The notes beneath the pieces are model-generated. The model did not search any database. It worked only from the letters and a program-made list of their open reading frames with translations, and was not told where the DNA came from. The translations under genes and the position numbers were made by a program. Below are positions 23,170 to 34,384 of a stretch of DNA of 64,000 bases, in pieces. The stretch's first letter is position 1; each line of letters opens with the position of its first letter. The stretch is taken from assembly GCA_951799445.1 (NCBI GenBank), contig OX637292.1, forward strand, positions 685,296 through 749,295. The letters are read 5' to 3'. Origin of the DNA: Pseudisothecium myosuroides (Eukaryota > Streptophyta > Bryopsida > Hypnales > Lembophyllaceae).

Positions 23170-25468
23170 CCATCCTGAGGACTTGTTCCGTGGCTTCGAA
23201 GGTGGTGAATCCCAAGTCAAATGCCGTATCCTCCAACATCAGGTTCACTCCCGATCCGCCGTCGATCGGAACCTTGGGAATCGCACATCCTTCTATCTCC
23301 ACAGTGACCTCTGGAGCTCCGGAATCTTCCGGTTGAGAGAAGTTGACTGCCACCGCTGGCAACTTCACCTTCTTCTTCCGTTTCCGGGTCCAGGCGTCTC
23401 GGATCAACTTCTGGTACATCACGTTGTCATGCAAAAGCTGTCCGATTGTGACATTCGCCTTCTGATCCTTTATATCCTGGATGATGTTATACTCATGCGT
23501 ATTTACATCCGGATTAATGATCACTGGTGTGTCACTAAAACTAACCTTCTTCTAATTCCGTAATATATTCGGTCCAAAGATTTCCGTTCGGATCTCTGCA
23601 CTGATATCTATCGGAATCCGGTTACTGCCTATCCCTTCCTTAGAGTGAACTACCTCTGGTTCCGGCCTAGGCTCTGGAGAAGGACGATCCGAATCGCTAC
23701 TCGATTCCGGTTTCCTTCTCGACTTCTTCTTACTACTCCTAATGGTACGACCGGATTGGTTCCTGGTGGAACTGCGCGTTGATACTCGGTTGACCACGCT
23801 CTCCGCTCCTCCTGGCAGCTCCAGCTCGCACCGTCATTTCTCCGAATTCTCCGTTCCAGCAGAGTGACCGTAATTGAGTGCGGTCTGCTCCCTGGGAAGA
23901 ATCTGGACTTGCTTGTAAACCGGTCGCGGCTGGACTGGTTTTGGACATTGATCCTCCGGATGTCCATACTCCTGGCAATTCTGGCATGGAAGGATCCGTG
24001 GCGCACCTTGTGCTACTCCCTTGTTAGGACAGTTACTGGAATAGTGTCCCGGTTCTCCACAACCATAACAAATCACCACTTGTCTATCCGGATACGCTCG
24101 CATCGGTTGCTGCATCATGACGCCTTGACTAGGACCGGGTAGGAAATTCCGGTTCAGCATGTTGGAACGGATTGGAACAGCAATCTCTTTCCCTCTCACA
24201 TAAGTCGGCTGAATCTGGTAAACTTCCTCCTCTTCCTCAGGTGCCATGGTTTAGTACACTTGTTCTTCTTCTGGATACACGAAGTGAACGTGCTTCGGGT
24301 TGGTTCTTTGGCACTCGCTCGGGTAATGACCCGGTTCGCCACACCTTCCGCACCAGACGTTGGATCGGGAAGTCGGGACAATCCGTCTTGGTCTTCGGTT
24401 TTCCGCGATGTTGACCTTGATCGCCTCCAAAGTGTCTTGGAGTTTCTTGATTGCCTTCTTAGAATCCGTCTCCTCTGCCTTCACTTTCACATCGGTTTTT
24501 CGACTTTGCCCCTTCTTTGATGAACGTCGGGGAGGTGAAATACTCCGTTCCGTATCCGAACTAGATGAACTCCGATCGGAAACTTCCGATCCGGTTGACT
24601 CAGAAGTACTTTCCAAGTCTGAGACCTTCCTTCAATGCTTCAATTTCTGGTCGAATTTCTTGCCCTTCCCTCTGGCTTGCTCTTTGCTTCGTTTCAGGGA
24701 CTTCCGGAGTGACTGCGCTGAATTCTCGTAATTGGTTGCAGCATCCATGGCCTCTCTGAGCGTTCTTGGGCGCGTTTGTCGGATCAGGAATCCCATTGAC
24801 TCGGGTAATCCGGCAACGTACCACTCCACCTGCAAACTAGGAGCAATCTCAGTGGTTAACTTTTGCATGAGAGCTTTCACTCTCTGCCCATACTTCCGCA
24901 TGGATTCGGACGATTTCATCGTCAATGTGCTCAACCGGCCCAAAGCTCTGGCTTCTCCACCAACTTCCCGGAAAGCTTGCAGAAAGTCCATTTTCAGCTG
25001 ATCCCAGTTATTCCGGATCAGATCCGGAACATCTTGGTACCATTTGAGAGCTTCCCCCTTCAGCAATCCTTGAAAGATTCTTCGCTGGGCCGCCTCATTC
25101 TCCTGGTTGGCGAGTGCAGTCGATTCAAACTCGCACAGCCATTCATCCGCATCTTGGCTACCGTCGCCCTTGTAACGTTTGTACCTTAATCGGGTCATGA
25201 CTTCTTCTTCTTCTTCCGAATCCGGTTCTTCCCCTTCCGGTTCAGATCCTCGTTCAGAAGTTGACGGAGTATTCCCCGATCTGGGACTTTCGATCTGCTC
25301 TCCAGGCGTAGGTACAAAGATCGGTTGGTCACTCGGATCAGAGTTATCCGGATCACTAAAACCAGGCCCAGACGATTCTCCTTGATTCTTCTTCAATCGT
25401 TCAGACCTTCTTTCACTTCTTGTATTTCTTCTCATGAATGCGAAATCCGGTTTTTCGTCAAAAACCAA
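23170..25468 (-). pseudogene. E1 gag and protease region (start of gag-pol)
   Basis: Start of the single gag-pol frame (1916 codons to 14753 without element B). ATG at 25468. A capsid-like domain (retrotransposon gag type, DADEWLCEFE...LKWYQDVPD) occupies about 25170-24780, with a basic tail. Three CCHC zinc knuckles follow: CGRCGEPGHYPSEC (about 24354-24313), CYGCGEPGHYSSNC (about 24071-24030) and CQNCQEYGHPEDQC (about 23985-23943). The aspartic protease active site reads IDGGSG (about 23262-23245) instead of the usual DT/SG. Stops are at 24632 (TGA), 24251 (TAA), 23834 (TGA) and 23552 (TAG). The protease is cut at 23174 by element B and continues at 18205. Gag would package the RNA and the protease would cut the polyprotein; this copy is dead. 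Confidence 0.88.
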
Positions 25469-25550
25469 AACTCAATTCGGAAAAGACAAGAAAGAAAATA
25501 AAACAACTACTGACTTTGCTACTCGGAATAAACACTGACAGCTTTAGAAT

Positions 25551-25567
25551 CCCCGGCAGCGGCGCCA
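25551..25567 (-). other. Primer binding site, tRNA-Asp type
   Basis: Minus strand TGGCGCCGCTGCCGGGG, close to the tRNA-Asp-complementary PBS found in many plant Ty3 elements. It begins 12 nt after the LTR end at 25580, a longer gap than the usual 0-3 nt. A T-rich stretch on the plus strand (A-rich on the element strand) fills the gap. Confidence 0.75.
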
Positions 25568-26779
25568 GATTTTTTTGCATGTTGCAGCACAGAGTAAGTG
25601 AATTCCCTTTTATACTCCCAAAAACCACTCTAAAGCATAACAAAATGACTCTAAAGATCAAACCCACGAGATTCTGTGAAGTGTCTAGCTCTATTCCCAA
25701 CTTAAGCTCAGCCAGTATCCAATTTCTACTTTCCGGTCCTAGATCTAGAACCGGAAACAACAACACACCAAAAACAACGACCAGACCTCTCTCTATCTCT
25801 TCCGGCCTGTCAAGCTATTCGATCCTGTAAAACTTCCACAACCCAGAATCCTACAACTTCAGATTCTGGAACTCTGCTGGACCGATCCGTTCCGGTCCGC
25901 TCATATGTACTCTCACTCCAATCCGGTTTAGTTTTATCTCTGTTTCACCATCAGAGGGTTCGCCGCTTGCTTTTGAGAGTGGTAGGCCCGCCGCTCCTTC
26001 CGTGACTTATAGTGGCTGAAGACCCACTTCTCTAATCCACTACTTCCTACACTAGCACGGATCCGGTTTGATCTCTCACAGCCACCCGGACAACGATCCG
26101 GTTTGCAGGTCACACAAAGACCCCCCGTATGATCCTCTCATACTACAACGACCTTGATGCCAAGTTTCCTCCGCGCAAAGTCAGGTGGTTACAAGTGAAT
26201 CCGTCCGTTCCAACATCAACTAAAGTCCTTCCGTTTACCAACTAGGGCAGCGAGACCTCACGGGAGATCGGACACTCAACCGGATTTCCTATCCAGGAGC
26301 TCTAGCGCGACTAACGATTCCTTCCCTATCCGCCTAGCCTAACAACGGTTTTCTCGCCCGGAACCGTGAACTGTAGAGGTGCTGAGGAACTGAAACCCAC
26401 TCCCAACACTTAGAATACCCACTCACATGCACATAACAGCAAAACAAACACACTAAGGGGAGAAATCTCTCCAGAATCTGCATACATTTTCCTAACTCCT
26501 CACCAAAACAGCCCTGCCACGCACGGGAGAGACGTACAACAAGAAATCAATAGAAAATGCACAAAAACTCAAGGGAAAAGACTCTCAGTCTCCTTTGCAG
26601 AGACTGACTAATATACACTTAAAAACTCAAAAGTCAACAAAAAGCGGCCCGGAAAGTCCACGCGGAACTTTCGGTCCCTGCCGAGCCGGCTAGACCAGAA
26701 AACATCCGATCCAGACCAGACACACCGGATCAAATCCGATCCGGTCCTAACTAACAAATATTTACAAAACTAATCCTAC

Positions 26780-28550
26780 CTACCCTATCATAACCGGATC
26801 TACTCCTTGATCCGTTTCTTCGTCCACAACTTGGTCTTTGCCTTGGTCCACGCTATGATCTTGATCCGCACCCTGATCTGGGGTCAGATCCATACCTTGA
26901 TCCTGCCCCGGGTTCAGTGTGGGACTTCTAGGGGGTTCCGTTCCAAGCTGCTCGAAGACGTCCGTCAAGTTCCGGTTCCGCTCCCTGGTTTCACGTTCTG
27001 GGAGATCCGGTGACGAATCCAAATTGATGGTGTGCGCAAGCTTCCTCCCACTCTTCTTTGACTGGGGAGTTCCCTCCTTTCCTTCCGTCGGAATGCCCAC
27101 GTTCGGAAAAGACCCGGGCATTGAAAGGTCGGACAGATGGAACGACCGTGACAACGTCACTCCGTTCAGCTTTCGGTTGCTCTCCTCCATCCGGTTTGCA
27201 GCTTCTCGTGCTTCCATCATCACCAACTCCACTTTCTCGGAGTAGTCCGTCAAGATCCGGACCAACCTGGTTCCGGATATCTTCTTCTCCTTGAGGACTC
27301 CCTTGTCAAACAACTTGGACTTGGTGACGGCCTCTCCGATTGTTCCAAAAGTGGCCTTCACATCCTGGGCTACTTTCCGGGTAGCCTCTGCCACCTCCCG
27401 TGTGGTGGCCATGTCCTCCTTGAGGAGCAACAATTCCGTCTTCAACGACTCATTCTCCTCTTAGAGTCGTCGTATCTCCGCTTTTTGCTTCCGGATCTCA
27501 TCCGGGCTAGAGATGAATTTTGCAACCACTCCTGCGAGGTTGCTATCCCTTGGTGCTCCTACCAGCTCGCTGATCTGGTTCAAAATCAGCTTCTTTATCG
27601 TCCAGTCTGCTCGTACATCGCTCAGGATGTTGATCAGCCGGTTGAACGGATCCATTGGATCCGATCCGGAAGGACCCGGTTCTTCAAAAACCGGTTTCTT
27701 CCCAAGATTGGAGGTCTCACCCGGAGGGGTTGGGGTTCTTCTCCGGTGAGGGGGCGTCGTCTTCTGCCGCTTGTGCTGCGGCCGGAGTTGCTCCTCCTCT
27801 TCTTCTTCTTCCTCCTCGGAATCGGATATCTCCTCTTGTTCTTATTCCGATTTTGATTCCCCATACTTCAGGAGTGACTCATGAGTCTTCCACTCCTTCT
27901 CTTCCGTATCCATGAGGAGTTGGTTATGCTTGTAAAGATGGAAGATGTAGGGACTCAACGAAGTCGGCCTACTTCCTCCGATCTTCGGAATCAGACGGTT
28001 GACCAGATCGGAAAAGATCCTGGCCCAGTCTACTTTCCGTTCCCCGCTCAGGGCTCCGAAAATCAGGTTCCCGATGGCAATTGTCACCCTCGTCGGCTTC
28101 TCCGGGTGGATGATCGGAACCAGGAACTGTAGAAGGTTTCGATGCCGGTCGTCCAAACAATCCGCGACCGCATGCCCATCCTTTGAGTCCACCGTGCACC
28201 GGAACTTCCCCTGAGTGTATCCCTCCTTCGAGATGGCCATCCCTCGACCTCCTGACCGGAATTCGTACACGGCCTTCCACATTTCTTCCGTCCAACTGCC
28301 CGGAATTCCGCGGATGGTCTTGTCGAACTGATTTGAGAGTTTTCCCAACAGCTCTCGAATCATCCGTTCCTCCCTAAATCCCTGGCCAGGATTTATCTAT
28401 CAGTCCACCACAACCCATCTTGGCTAGATCCTCTATCAGGTTGTCATTTTCCTTCTTGTCTGCTGGAATAATCGGACACACCTTCCGGAGTTTAACTTCT
28501 ACTGCGGAGGAACTGGACGGTCCTGCTCTACTCTTGCGGAGCTGAGGCAT
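26780..28550 (-). pseudogene. LTR-encoded ORF, copy in E1 5' LTR
   Basis: Same frame as 11762-13588. The start ATG at 28550 (MPQLRKS) is conserved. A frameshift lies near 28375-28392, where the LTR differs from its siblings. Stops lie at 27842 (before the acidic run, shared with the 3' LTR) and 27461 (TAA where both other copies have CAA, so private C-to-T decay). The coiled coil and the DQG-rich tail are intact to the stop at 26780. The shared stop shows that the parental E1 already lacked a full-length product when it inserted. Confidence 0.75.
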
Positions 28551-28821
28551 CGACACGAGCTGTGCTAAACCGGATTCTCACTGAGGCTACCTTTCCCTCT
28601 CCTAGCCGCACGTCTCGTTCTCACCTTCGCTCTTCTGATCTCAACCGGAATACCTCTAAACCTGCAACACACGCTAAAGCACTGCGCGCTCTAACACACT
28701 AACACGCACACACACACTCACAAAACAAGAAAGCAAAGCGCTAGGAGGGAAGCTAAGTACGCGCTAGAGAGCGATTTCCACAAACAAAGTTTGATAAAGA
28801 GTGGCAACTGGATTGGTCAGC

Positions 28822-28830
28822 CTATTTATA
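28822..28830 (-). promoter_or_regulatory. LTR TATA box (E1 5' LTR)
   Basis: TATAAATAG on the minus strand, 221 nt inside the LTR, at the place of TATATATAG in the solo LTR. Likely promoter of the E1 genomic RNA. Confidence 0.6.
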
Positions 28831-29051
28831 GTCTGAATGACCAAATCTGTTTCTGATCCAATCCGTTCCAACTCAAATCCGCTCCAACTCTAATCCGGTT
28901 TAGATTCAAATCGAATCCGGATTATCACCTATTCCGTTCCGTAGTTAATTTCCGGTTTTTCGTTACCTCTTGCTAGAATCCGGATCCCATATCACGGTTT
29001 CCGTTCCAAGAATTAGATAACATACAAAAACCAAAAATTCACATTGCGACA

Positions 29052-30017
29052 CAAGGTTTAAATTTATTACCATCATGTTAAGCATAACATTATTTCCTTG
29101 TACACCAATTATTAAACATAGAGAAGAAGTGTAGCATAATCAAAATAATTGTGTAAGCAATGGAGGTTCAATAATTGCCAACTCACAATTTCTTTTCATC
29201 ACAATTTTTCTAATATGTTTTAGAATGTGAATCCAAATAGTCAATAAGAAAGTTTGCAACACATCTTCTAGTAGGGAAAATAAAAAGTAAAAAATATAAA
29301 GAACTTTTAGTTTTGCATAGAAAAGAAGAAGTTTTTTTAATCCTTGTCTGACAATGTGTGACAAGTTGTAGAAATGTTTGATGTAGGATAAAATGATATT
29401 TTTCACTAAACAATATGAAAGAGATGTTTTTTAACAAGATGAAAGGAAATGATATTACTTGCGCGTATTGAAAATCTCACATTTAATAATTTAGTGTCTT
29501 ATCAAAAAAGTTGTTGGAGCCACGGTTGCTAACAACACAGTATTCATGAAAACATCACTTGGCATATGAAAATGTCACATATGAAAACGTCACAAATGTC
29601 CATTTTTTTTTTCCATACTTCTTCCCATACTAGTATCTTTTCATCATAGAATTAAGTTGTACATATTTACATCTCATTTTGTGCACTTGAGGTGAAATTT
29701 CAATCGGCTTGACAAAAAAACGTCACTTGTGTATGTGACGTTTTCACGAATATTATAATTAACGTGCTTGCACTTGAGAAGTTTGTTTTTGAAATGGCAT
29801 AACTTTTTATTCAAAGATCTTATGAGAATAGAAGGGTGTTCTCATGTACATTTTGTCTTCTTGCATCTTTGTACGAATACAGATTTAAGAATTGTAAATA
29901 TAAATTGCAACAATCCATGGATAGGTGCCCAAAATTTGCAAAAGCCCACCATGTGACTTCTATAATTTAGGGTATAAGCATAAACATGATATAAGAACCA
30001 CTTCTAGAAACATGTCA
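29052..30017. other. AT-rich spacer between E1 and the inverted-repeat segment
   Basis: No supportable gene. Short minus-strand frames at 29140-29437 are AT-rich and low complexity. A CGTCAC-rich stretch at about 29560-29745 has small inverted copies (AACGTCAC / GTGACGTTTT) that could form a hairpin. Confidence 0.4.
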
Positions 30018-30077
30018 TTTAGGGTTTAGGGTTTAGGGTTTAGGGTTTTAGGGTTTAAGGGTTTAGGGTTTAGGGTT
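30018..30077 (+). repeat. Interstitial telomere repeat (TTTAGGG)n, left
   Basis: About eight TTTAGGG units, two of them with an extra base (TTTTAGGG, TTTAAGGG). This is the plant-type telomere sequence, here internal to the chromosome, at the outer tip of the left inverted-repeat arm. Confidence 0.92.
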
Positions 30078-30557
30078 ACAGGGGCGTCCCATAGAGAAAA
30101 TAAGTTCTTGTATATCTATGCTATCGGCGATGTTAGTATATGGCTGGAAACGCAATCCAATAAGAAAGACAACTGTGTAAAGCTTTTTTGAAAATTTCAA
30201 GTTCTGTGTAAGCCCTAATTGCAAAATTAGGGCTAAGGAAGCCCCAATTTTGACTTAAACGACTTAGACACCGAGCTGCAACTCAAAATGAAGACTTCTA
30301 GCATCTAAGGCTTTGAAATCACAATGTTTGATTAATCTAGACTGCAATGGTTATCTTAAGCGAAGTAGTTCAATTCAAGCTTGTCACTGTAAGTCCAATG
30401 TTGTAACATGGAAATGGAAACTAGTACTTAAAGTCCATAAACAAGCAACTTTTACAAACAGTAATACATTATAAAGGTGCTCTGAGCAATAGTCCACAGC
30501 TCCCTTGATTTGAAATTCTTGTTGGCCCTATCATTGAAAGAAGATGAGATATCTAGT
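30018..30557. repeat. Left arm of ~0.53-kb inverted repeat, telomere-repeat tipped
   Basis: Reverse complement of 45857-46374 with small indels and substitutions. The outer end is a TTTAGGG tract (30018-30077), followed by the shared ACAGGGGCGTCCCATAGAG block, a shared noncoding stretch and, at the inner end, the remnant of a C-terminal coding exon (about 30475-30557, minus strand). Together with the right arm it bounds 16.36 kb. I could not find a convincing target-site duplication outside the arms. Confidence 0.85.
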
Positions 30558-31867
30558 GTCCATTAATATTCAAAAAGAAATAAACATGGATAATATCGAT
30601 TCAATTCAAGAACTTAACACTACATATCAAATATGTGAATTGACAAATTGCAAAGGTAAGAAGATTTACCTGAGGCTTTAGGCTCTGGGTCTTCAAGCTC
30701 CAATGTCCAAGATTCAGTACAAGCATTTCAAACTTAAAATTGACACAACCCTGTTGATTGAACCCACCGACTTATTTCCTGAAGACCTGCACAGAATGAG
30801 AACTTGAAATTAAAACGCAAGCTAGTCAAGAAAATTGCAGCAAGCTTAGGGGCTTTGAATAAAAATTAGAGCCAGTCAAAGCACTGTAACAAGGACTCCG
30901 CAAAGCATAATATTGAGTTATCAAATGGTTCAAACCCCCAACTTTTCACCCATCACTAGATTATCACAACATTTTTGATTGAATTTTGAACCCTAAACCA
31001 CAGAAATATATTCCCTAGCGCAGTAAATGAAACTCCTAAGAGTCTGTGTTCACCTTCTCAACCACTCCAAAAAAAGTCCCGAGCTTGCAAACAGAAACAC
31101 AAATCAAAAACACAAATCTTGATCAGGGCCCCAATCCAAAAACGAATTCAAAAAACAAAGATAAACCATGCACAACAAAAGAAAATTGACTTCGAGACCA
31201 GCTTCAACCTGTATGGAATCCAAAATCCACTCTACTGGAGTGAAATAAACCCCATTTAGCGAACTAGACAGTGATATTAGGAAGCTTAGTCATACACAAA
31301 ATTTGATGTATGACACTTAAAAGCTAAGGCACTCAGGAACACTCTGATTTCATACGTAAATCAAATACAAGCCCTACGATAAGTTACCTTGGTATGACTG
31401 AACTTCTTCCTTGCCCCGGGATGCAAACACTATATTTGAAATTCCTAACCATAAGCTACAGGTGCTTTACGGTACTCAGCCTACAATCAATAGCACTACT
31501 CAATGATTACGAGACAAAAGGCCAGTCACAAAATGAGCTAAAACGATTCAACTGCACCACTCAAAAGTTATAGATTCCCTACTTGTCCATTTCCTAACTG
31601 ATCCATTTACCTCACTCCACTCGTGACCACCACTATCTTCGCAGGCCAGTTTAACAACTGCAAGATGAGGACATCATCCTGCATGATACAAACATCACAA
31701 CCACATAATTTGAGTGAAACACAAAGGTTTAGAGCATCATAATCAAGATAGTCAGATTTAATCTCCAAGATTCCAAGATACTACACAACAAATTTTTGGA
31801 AAACAAACAAGCTATTTCGACAAGAAGTTTATAGAGTCGTTCCATAATTCTAGACAAATAATTGTAC
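30558..31867. other. Noncoding stretch inside the inverted-repeat segment
   Basis: No long frame. The composition and intron-like spacing match the minus-strand exons at 31868-32424. A possible short exon is 30672-30725 (minus strand, ends TCAG before GTAAAT), but it is too short to support. Confidence 0.3.
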
Positions 31868-32424
31868 CTTGACAGTCACAGGACCCTCAGGTTCGTCAAA
31901 GGGTGCAAGCAGTTTTACATGGCCTGACATTTGTTTCTCGAATCGACTACCTTCCAGAAGTGCCTCATGCCACACATCTTGCCAAGGTATTGTTACACGT
32001 CTCAGCTCCTTTGAGACTAATTGGGTCTGCACAAAATCATTCGAACAACATTTAGTGCTGTTGTCTAGTTTTGCTACGTCCTAGACTACGTTTAGTACTA
32101 TGGCCCAAATACTATGACTTCAAATGAAGGATCCGAATTTTTGATGCAATTTACACATCTAAACTTGAAATTGCTTAAGCATTGCGTTGTTGGGGCATTG
32201 AAAAACATGCATGAACAATTTACAGACTTAGCAAAAGAGGCATCGTCATGTGACAACACAAGCAAGTTTAAAGAATGCTACCTGGCACATAAATGTGGGA
32301 CCTGTGATTGATGATGAGCACCGCAAGTCTCTTGGCTGTACACTCTTAAGAAAACTTGGACGTCTTTCCATGATACGTTGAAGTCACTCGGCACAATACT
32401 TCGAGGGACTTGTAATTGAGGGAC
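31868..32424 (-). pseudogene. Two phase-0 exons of an unidentified gene
   Basis: Exon 1 is 32424-32302 (123 bp, 41 codons) and exon 2 is 32026-31868 (159 bp, 53 codons). Both are open in one frame, a multiple of three in length, and bordered by AG acceptors (TTACAG, TGTGCAG) and GT donors (GTCCCA, GTACAA). Exon 2 reads as a normal soluble-protein segment, with WQDVWHEALLEGSRFEKQ and HVKLLAPFDEP. I do not recognise the protein. It may be the same gene whose last exon is duplicated in the inverted-repeat arms. No start or continuous gene could be assembled, so I treat it as a fragment. Confidence 0.45.
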
Positions 32425-33285
32425 CTGTAACTAAAGCATAATAAAAGGGTTAGAACACAATTGGAGAGCTTAGGGAAAAAAAATTGAATTAACTGTCCTA
32501 CCAAATATGTAATGATCAAAGAAATTGAAGCGCTTGTAACTATTGTTCAATTTCAAACTTGAGGGCTTAACGAAACATTCCAAAAGCATTCCTAGACTCT
32601 ACGAAACATTCCAAACTGAGAAGTCGTCTGCAAATAGATACCTTAGGTTCTCGATTTAGGGTCAGCGATTCTAGCAGACATGACTGCATTGAGTAGCCTG
32701 ATACGCCACGTACAGCTAGCCCCCATGCTGCAGATAATTTGCGGCACACACAACCAAGCCCATGCCGCTGATAAGTCGCGCCACATGTAGCCATCCCCAA
32801 GGCCCAGCTGCATTATCTCCAACCATCCACTCACTTTCCTCTTGGCACACACCATAATACAAGAGACTGATAGTAAAACCTGTGAAGAGAAATTCCCAAT
32901 TAGAAGTATATAAGTGAGGACCAAAACAAAATTTGATATAGTTGCAGGGAAATAAGAACACTTCATAAAACATGAGATGGGCAACAGAAATATGACACGG
33001 TGACCATTTTGATAGATAAATCAAAAGAGAAACAAAGAATGGTGCACTGCTTCACAGAGATCCAACAAAAGCATTCAACAATCCAAATGTCTGTTACCCC
33101 AACACAGCTTCATTTCCTCTCCTAACAACAGCCTTATCTATCTGCCCATTGGCCACCTGTAACAAGGAACAAAGAAAGTTATCACAACTAGAATAGGCAC
33201 TTCAGATACGGTTAAGAAACTACAGATAACTGCAGAGGTCAAGTCAGATCTAGTATCCATCGTAATAACCAGCTTTCCATTCTAC

Positions 33286-34384
33286 CAATCCACAACTGGA
33301 AAGTAACGTTGGTATTTCCGCATCACCTGTGCAAAAATTAAGACCTTGGTCAGTTTTGTATTTCACAACAACGAAGCAGGGGAGTTGATTGACCAAGATC
33401 CATTTCAAAATCATAATTTGCAAGACTGAGAAAATGAGAATATCGGGAAAGCAAAACATACAGTGATGAGCACGTCGGATGGCAACTTCAAGAAGGTCTC
33501 ATCAAAGCAGCTACGAAGCAGGGTTGGAGACTCCACTAAATTAGACACCTGCAAATGATCAATTCTTTAGATATCTATGGTACATAGATCTATAATATGT
33601 TATACAAGTCAGTAAATTTAAAAGTACCAAAGATAGCCTAATTGAAACAAAACAGTAAGAAACAGCGTAGATTCGACTAAATGAATATGTTGAGAGATGC
33701 TGTAAAATCAGATCGATTCTGACTAACTGTAATGATCCTCAATGACGCACTCAAGGCAGAACAAGCGACAAAAAATCAAAACATCAACTTATGCTGGAAT
33801 AGGGAGTCCTTGGTTTAACAAAGAGAGTGCTTCGGCATCATAAAGCTCAAATAATTGTTGCATCCTCCCGACATGGGCATGCTCCAAGTTGTATGCACTC
33901 ATCTCTTTTCTGCCCCAGCCATCCATTCTTTTCTGAATTATACTCACCAATACAAACGCTTCTTTCATATGTTGAACTACCATGGCATGCCACAGTACGT
34001 TAACATATACAATCCATGAAAGTAAGGTAGAACTTATTCGTTCTCTAGAAATAGTTCTCCATAAGTAATCCCTGGAGCATATTGTATTTTTTTGATGTGG
34101 TCTACACCCTGGTGCAAGGTCAGCAAAGGGAAAGGTCTCAGATACAATGTTTGAATAAGAAAATTAGCTATTAATTCAACACTCCACTCACTACAATAAA
34201 TATACACCTGAATTCACTCAATAGGACTGACAGATATGATATATATTCCGAAGGAAAAGAAAAATGGAGCATTCGAAAAGAACAAACCTGGAAAGACATC
34301 AATATTCGTTCAAGGCCATAGGTGATCTCCACGGATACTGGTAACAATGGCATACTTCCTGACTGTCCAACCAAATACTCAACA
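33286..34384 (-). pseudogene. Organellar glycyl-tRNA synthetase (EDD1-type) exon fragments
   Basis: Four exon-like pieces in the correct order. 34384-34288 has LPVSVEITYGLERILMSFQ, the alpha-subunit core, with a GT donor. 33909-about 33790 has SAYNLEHA...LFELYDAEA...LPIPA, the alpha C-terminal part, with a GCAG acceptor. 33548-33462 (29 codons) has SNLVESPTLLRSCFDE..FLKLP. 33326-about 33286 has VMRKYQRYFPVVD; these last two are from the beta-subunit part. These match the fused alpha-beta bacterial-type glycine-tRNA ligase that charges tRNA-Gly in chloroplasts and mitochondria. Most of the protein is missing and the second exon ends in a stop where a tyrosine and donor are expected. The first exon abuts the unrelated frame ending at 34379. 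This is a captured or decayed fragment. Confidence 0.75.

Larger units (their letters stand above)
4233..29051 (-). mobile_element. Ty3-type LTR retrotransposon E1 (Athila/Tat-like), nested and 3'-truncated
   Basis: Read on the minus strand the element is: 5' LTR 29051-25580, PBS, single-frame gag-pol 25468-14753, PPT 14728-14714, 3' LTR 14713-14042 continuing at 5566-4233. The LTR starts TGTCGCA and the family LTR ends TGCGACA, a 7-bp inverted terminus. The two E1 LTRs share private changes not found in the solo LTR, for example the same in-frame stop after the acidic tract, so they belong to one insertion. Two later insertions interrupt it: a solo LTR (5567-14041) and element B (18207-23169). 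Without them E1 is about 11.4 kb. About 1.46 kb of the 3' LTR is missing beyond 4233, so E1's own target duplication cannot be checked. The integrase tail has no chromodomain, which with the reverse transcriptase motifs favours the Athila/Tat branch over chromoviruses. It is not autonomous. Confidence 0.9.
25580..29051 (-). repeat. E1 5' LTR (3472 bp)
   Basis: Starts TGTCGCAATG at 29051 and ends TGCTGCAACA at 25580, one change from the TGCGACA end of the solo LTR. It carries a TATA box at 28822-28830 and the LTR reading frame (28550-26780). It is complete and uninterrupted, so it is the reference for the other two LTR copies. Confidence 0.9.

Noticed and set aside
829..25468. Non-standard genetic code explaining in-frame stops
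   Set aside because: All three stop codons occur as interruptions, and sister copies have sense codons differing by a C-to-T change at the same sites.
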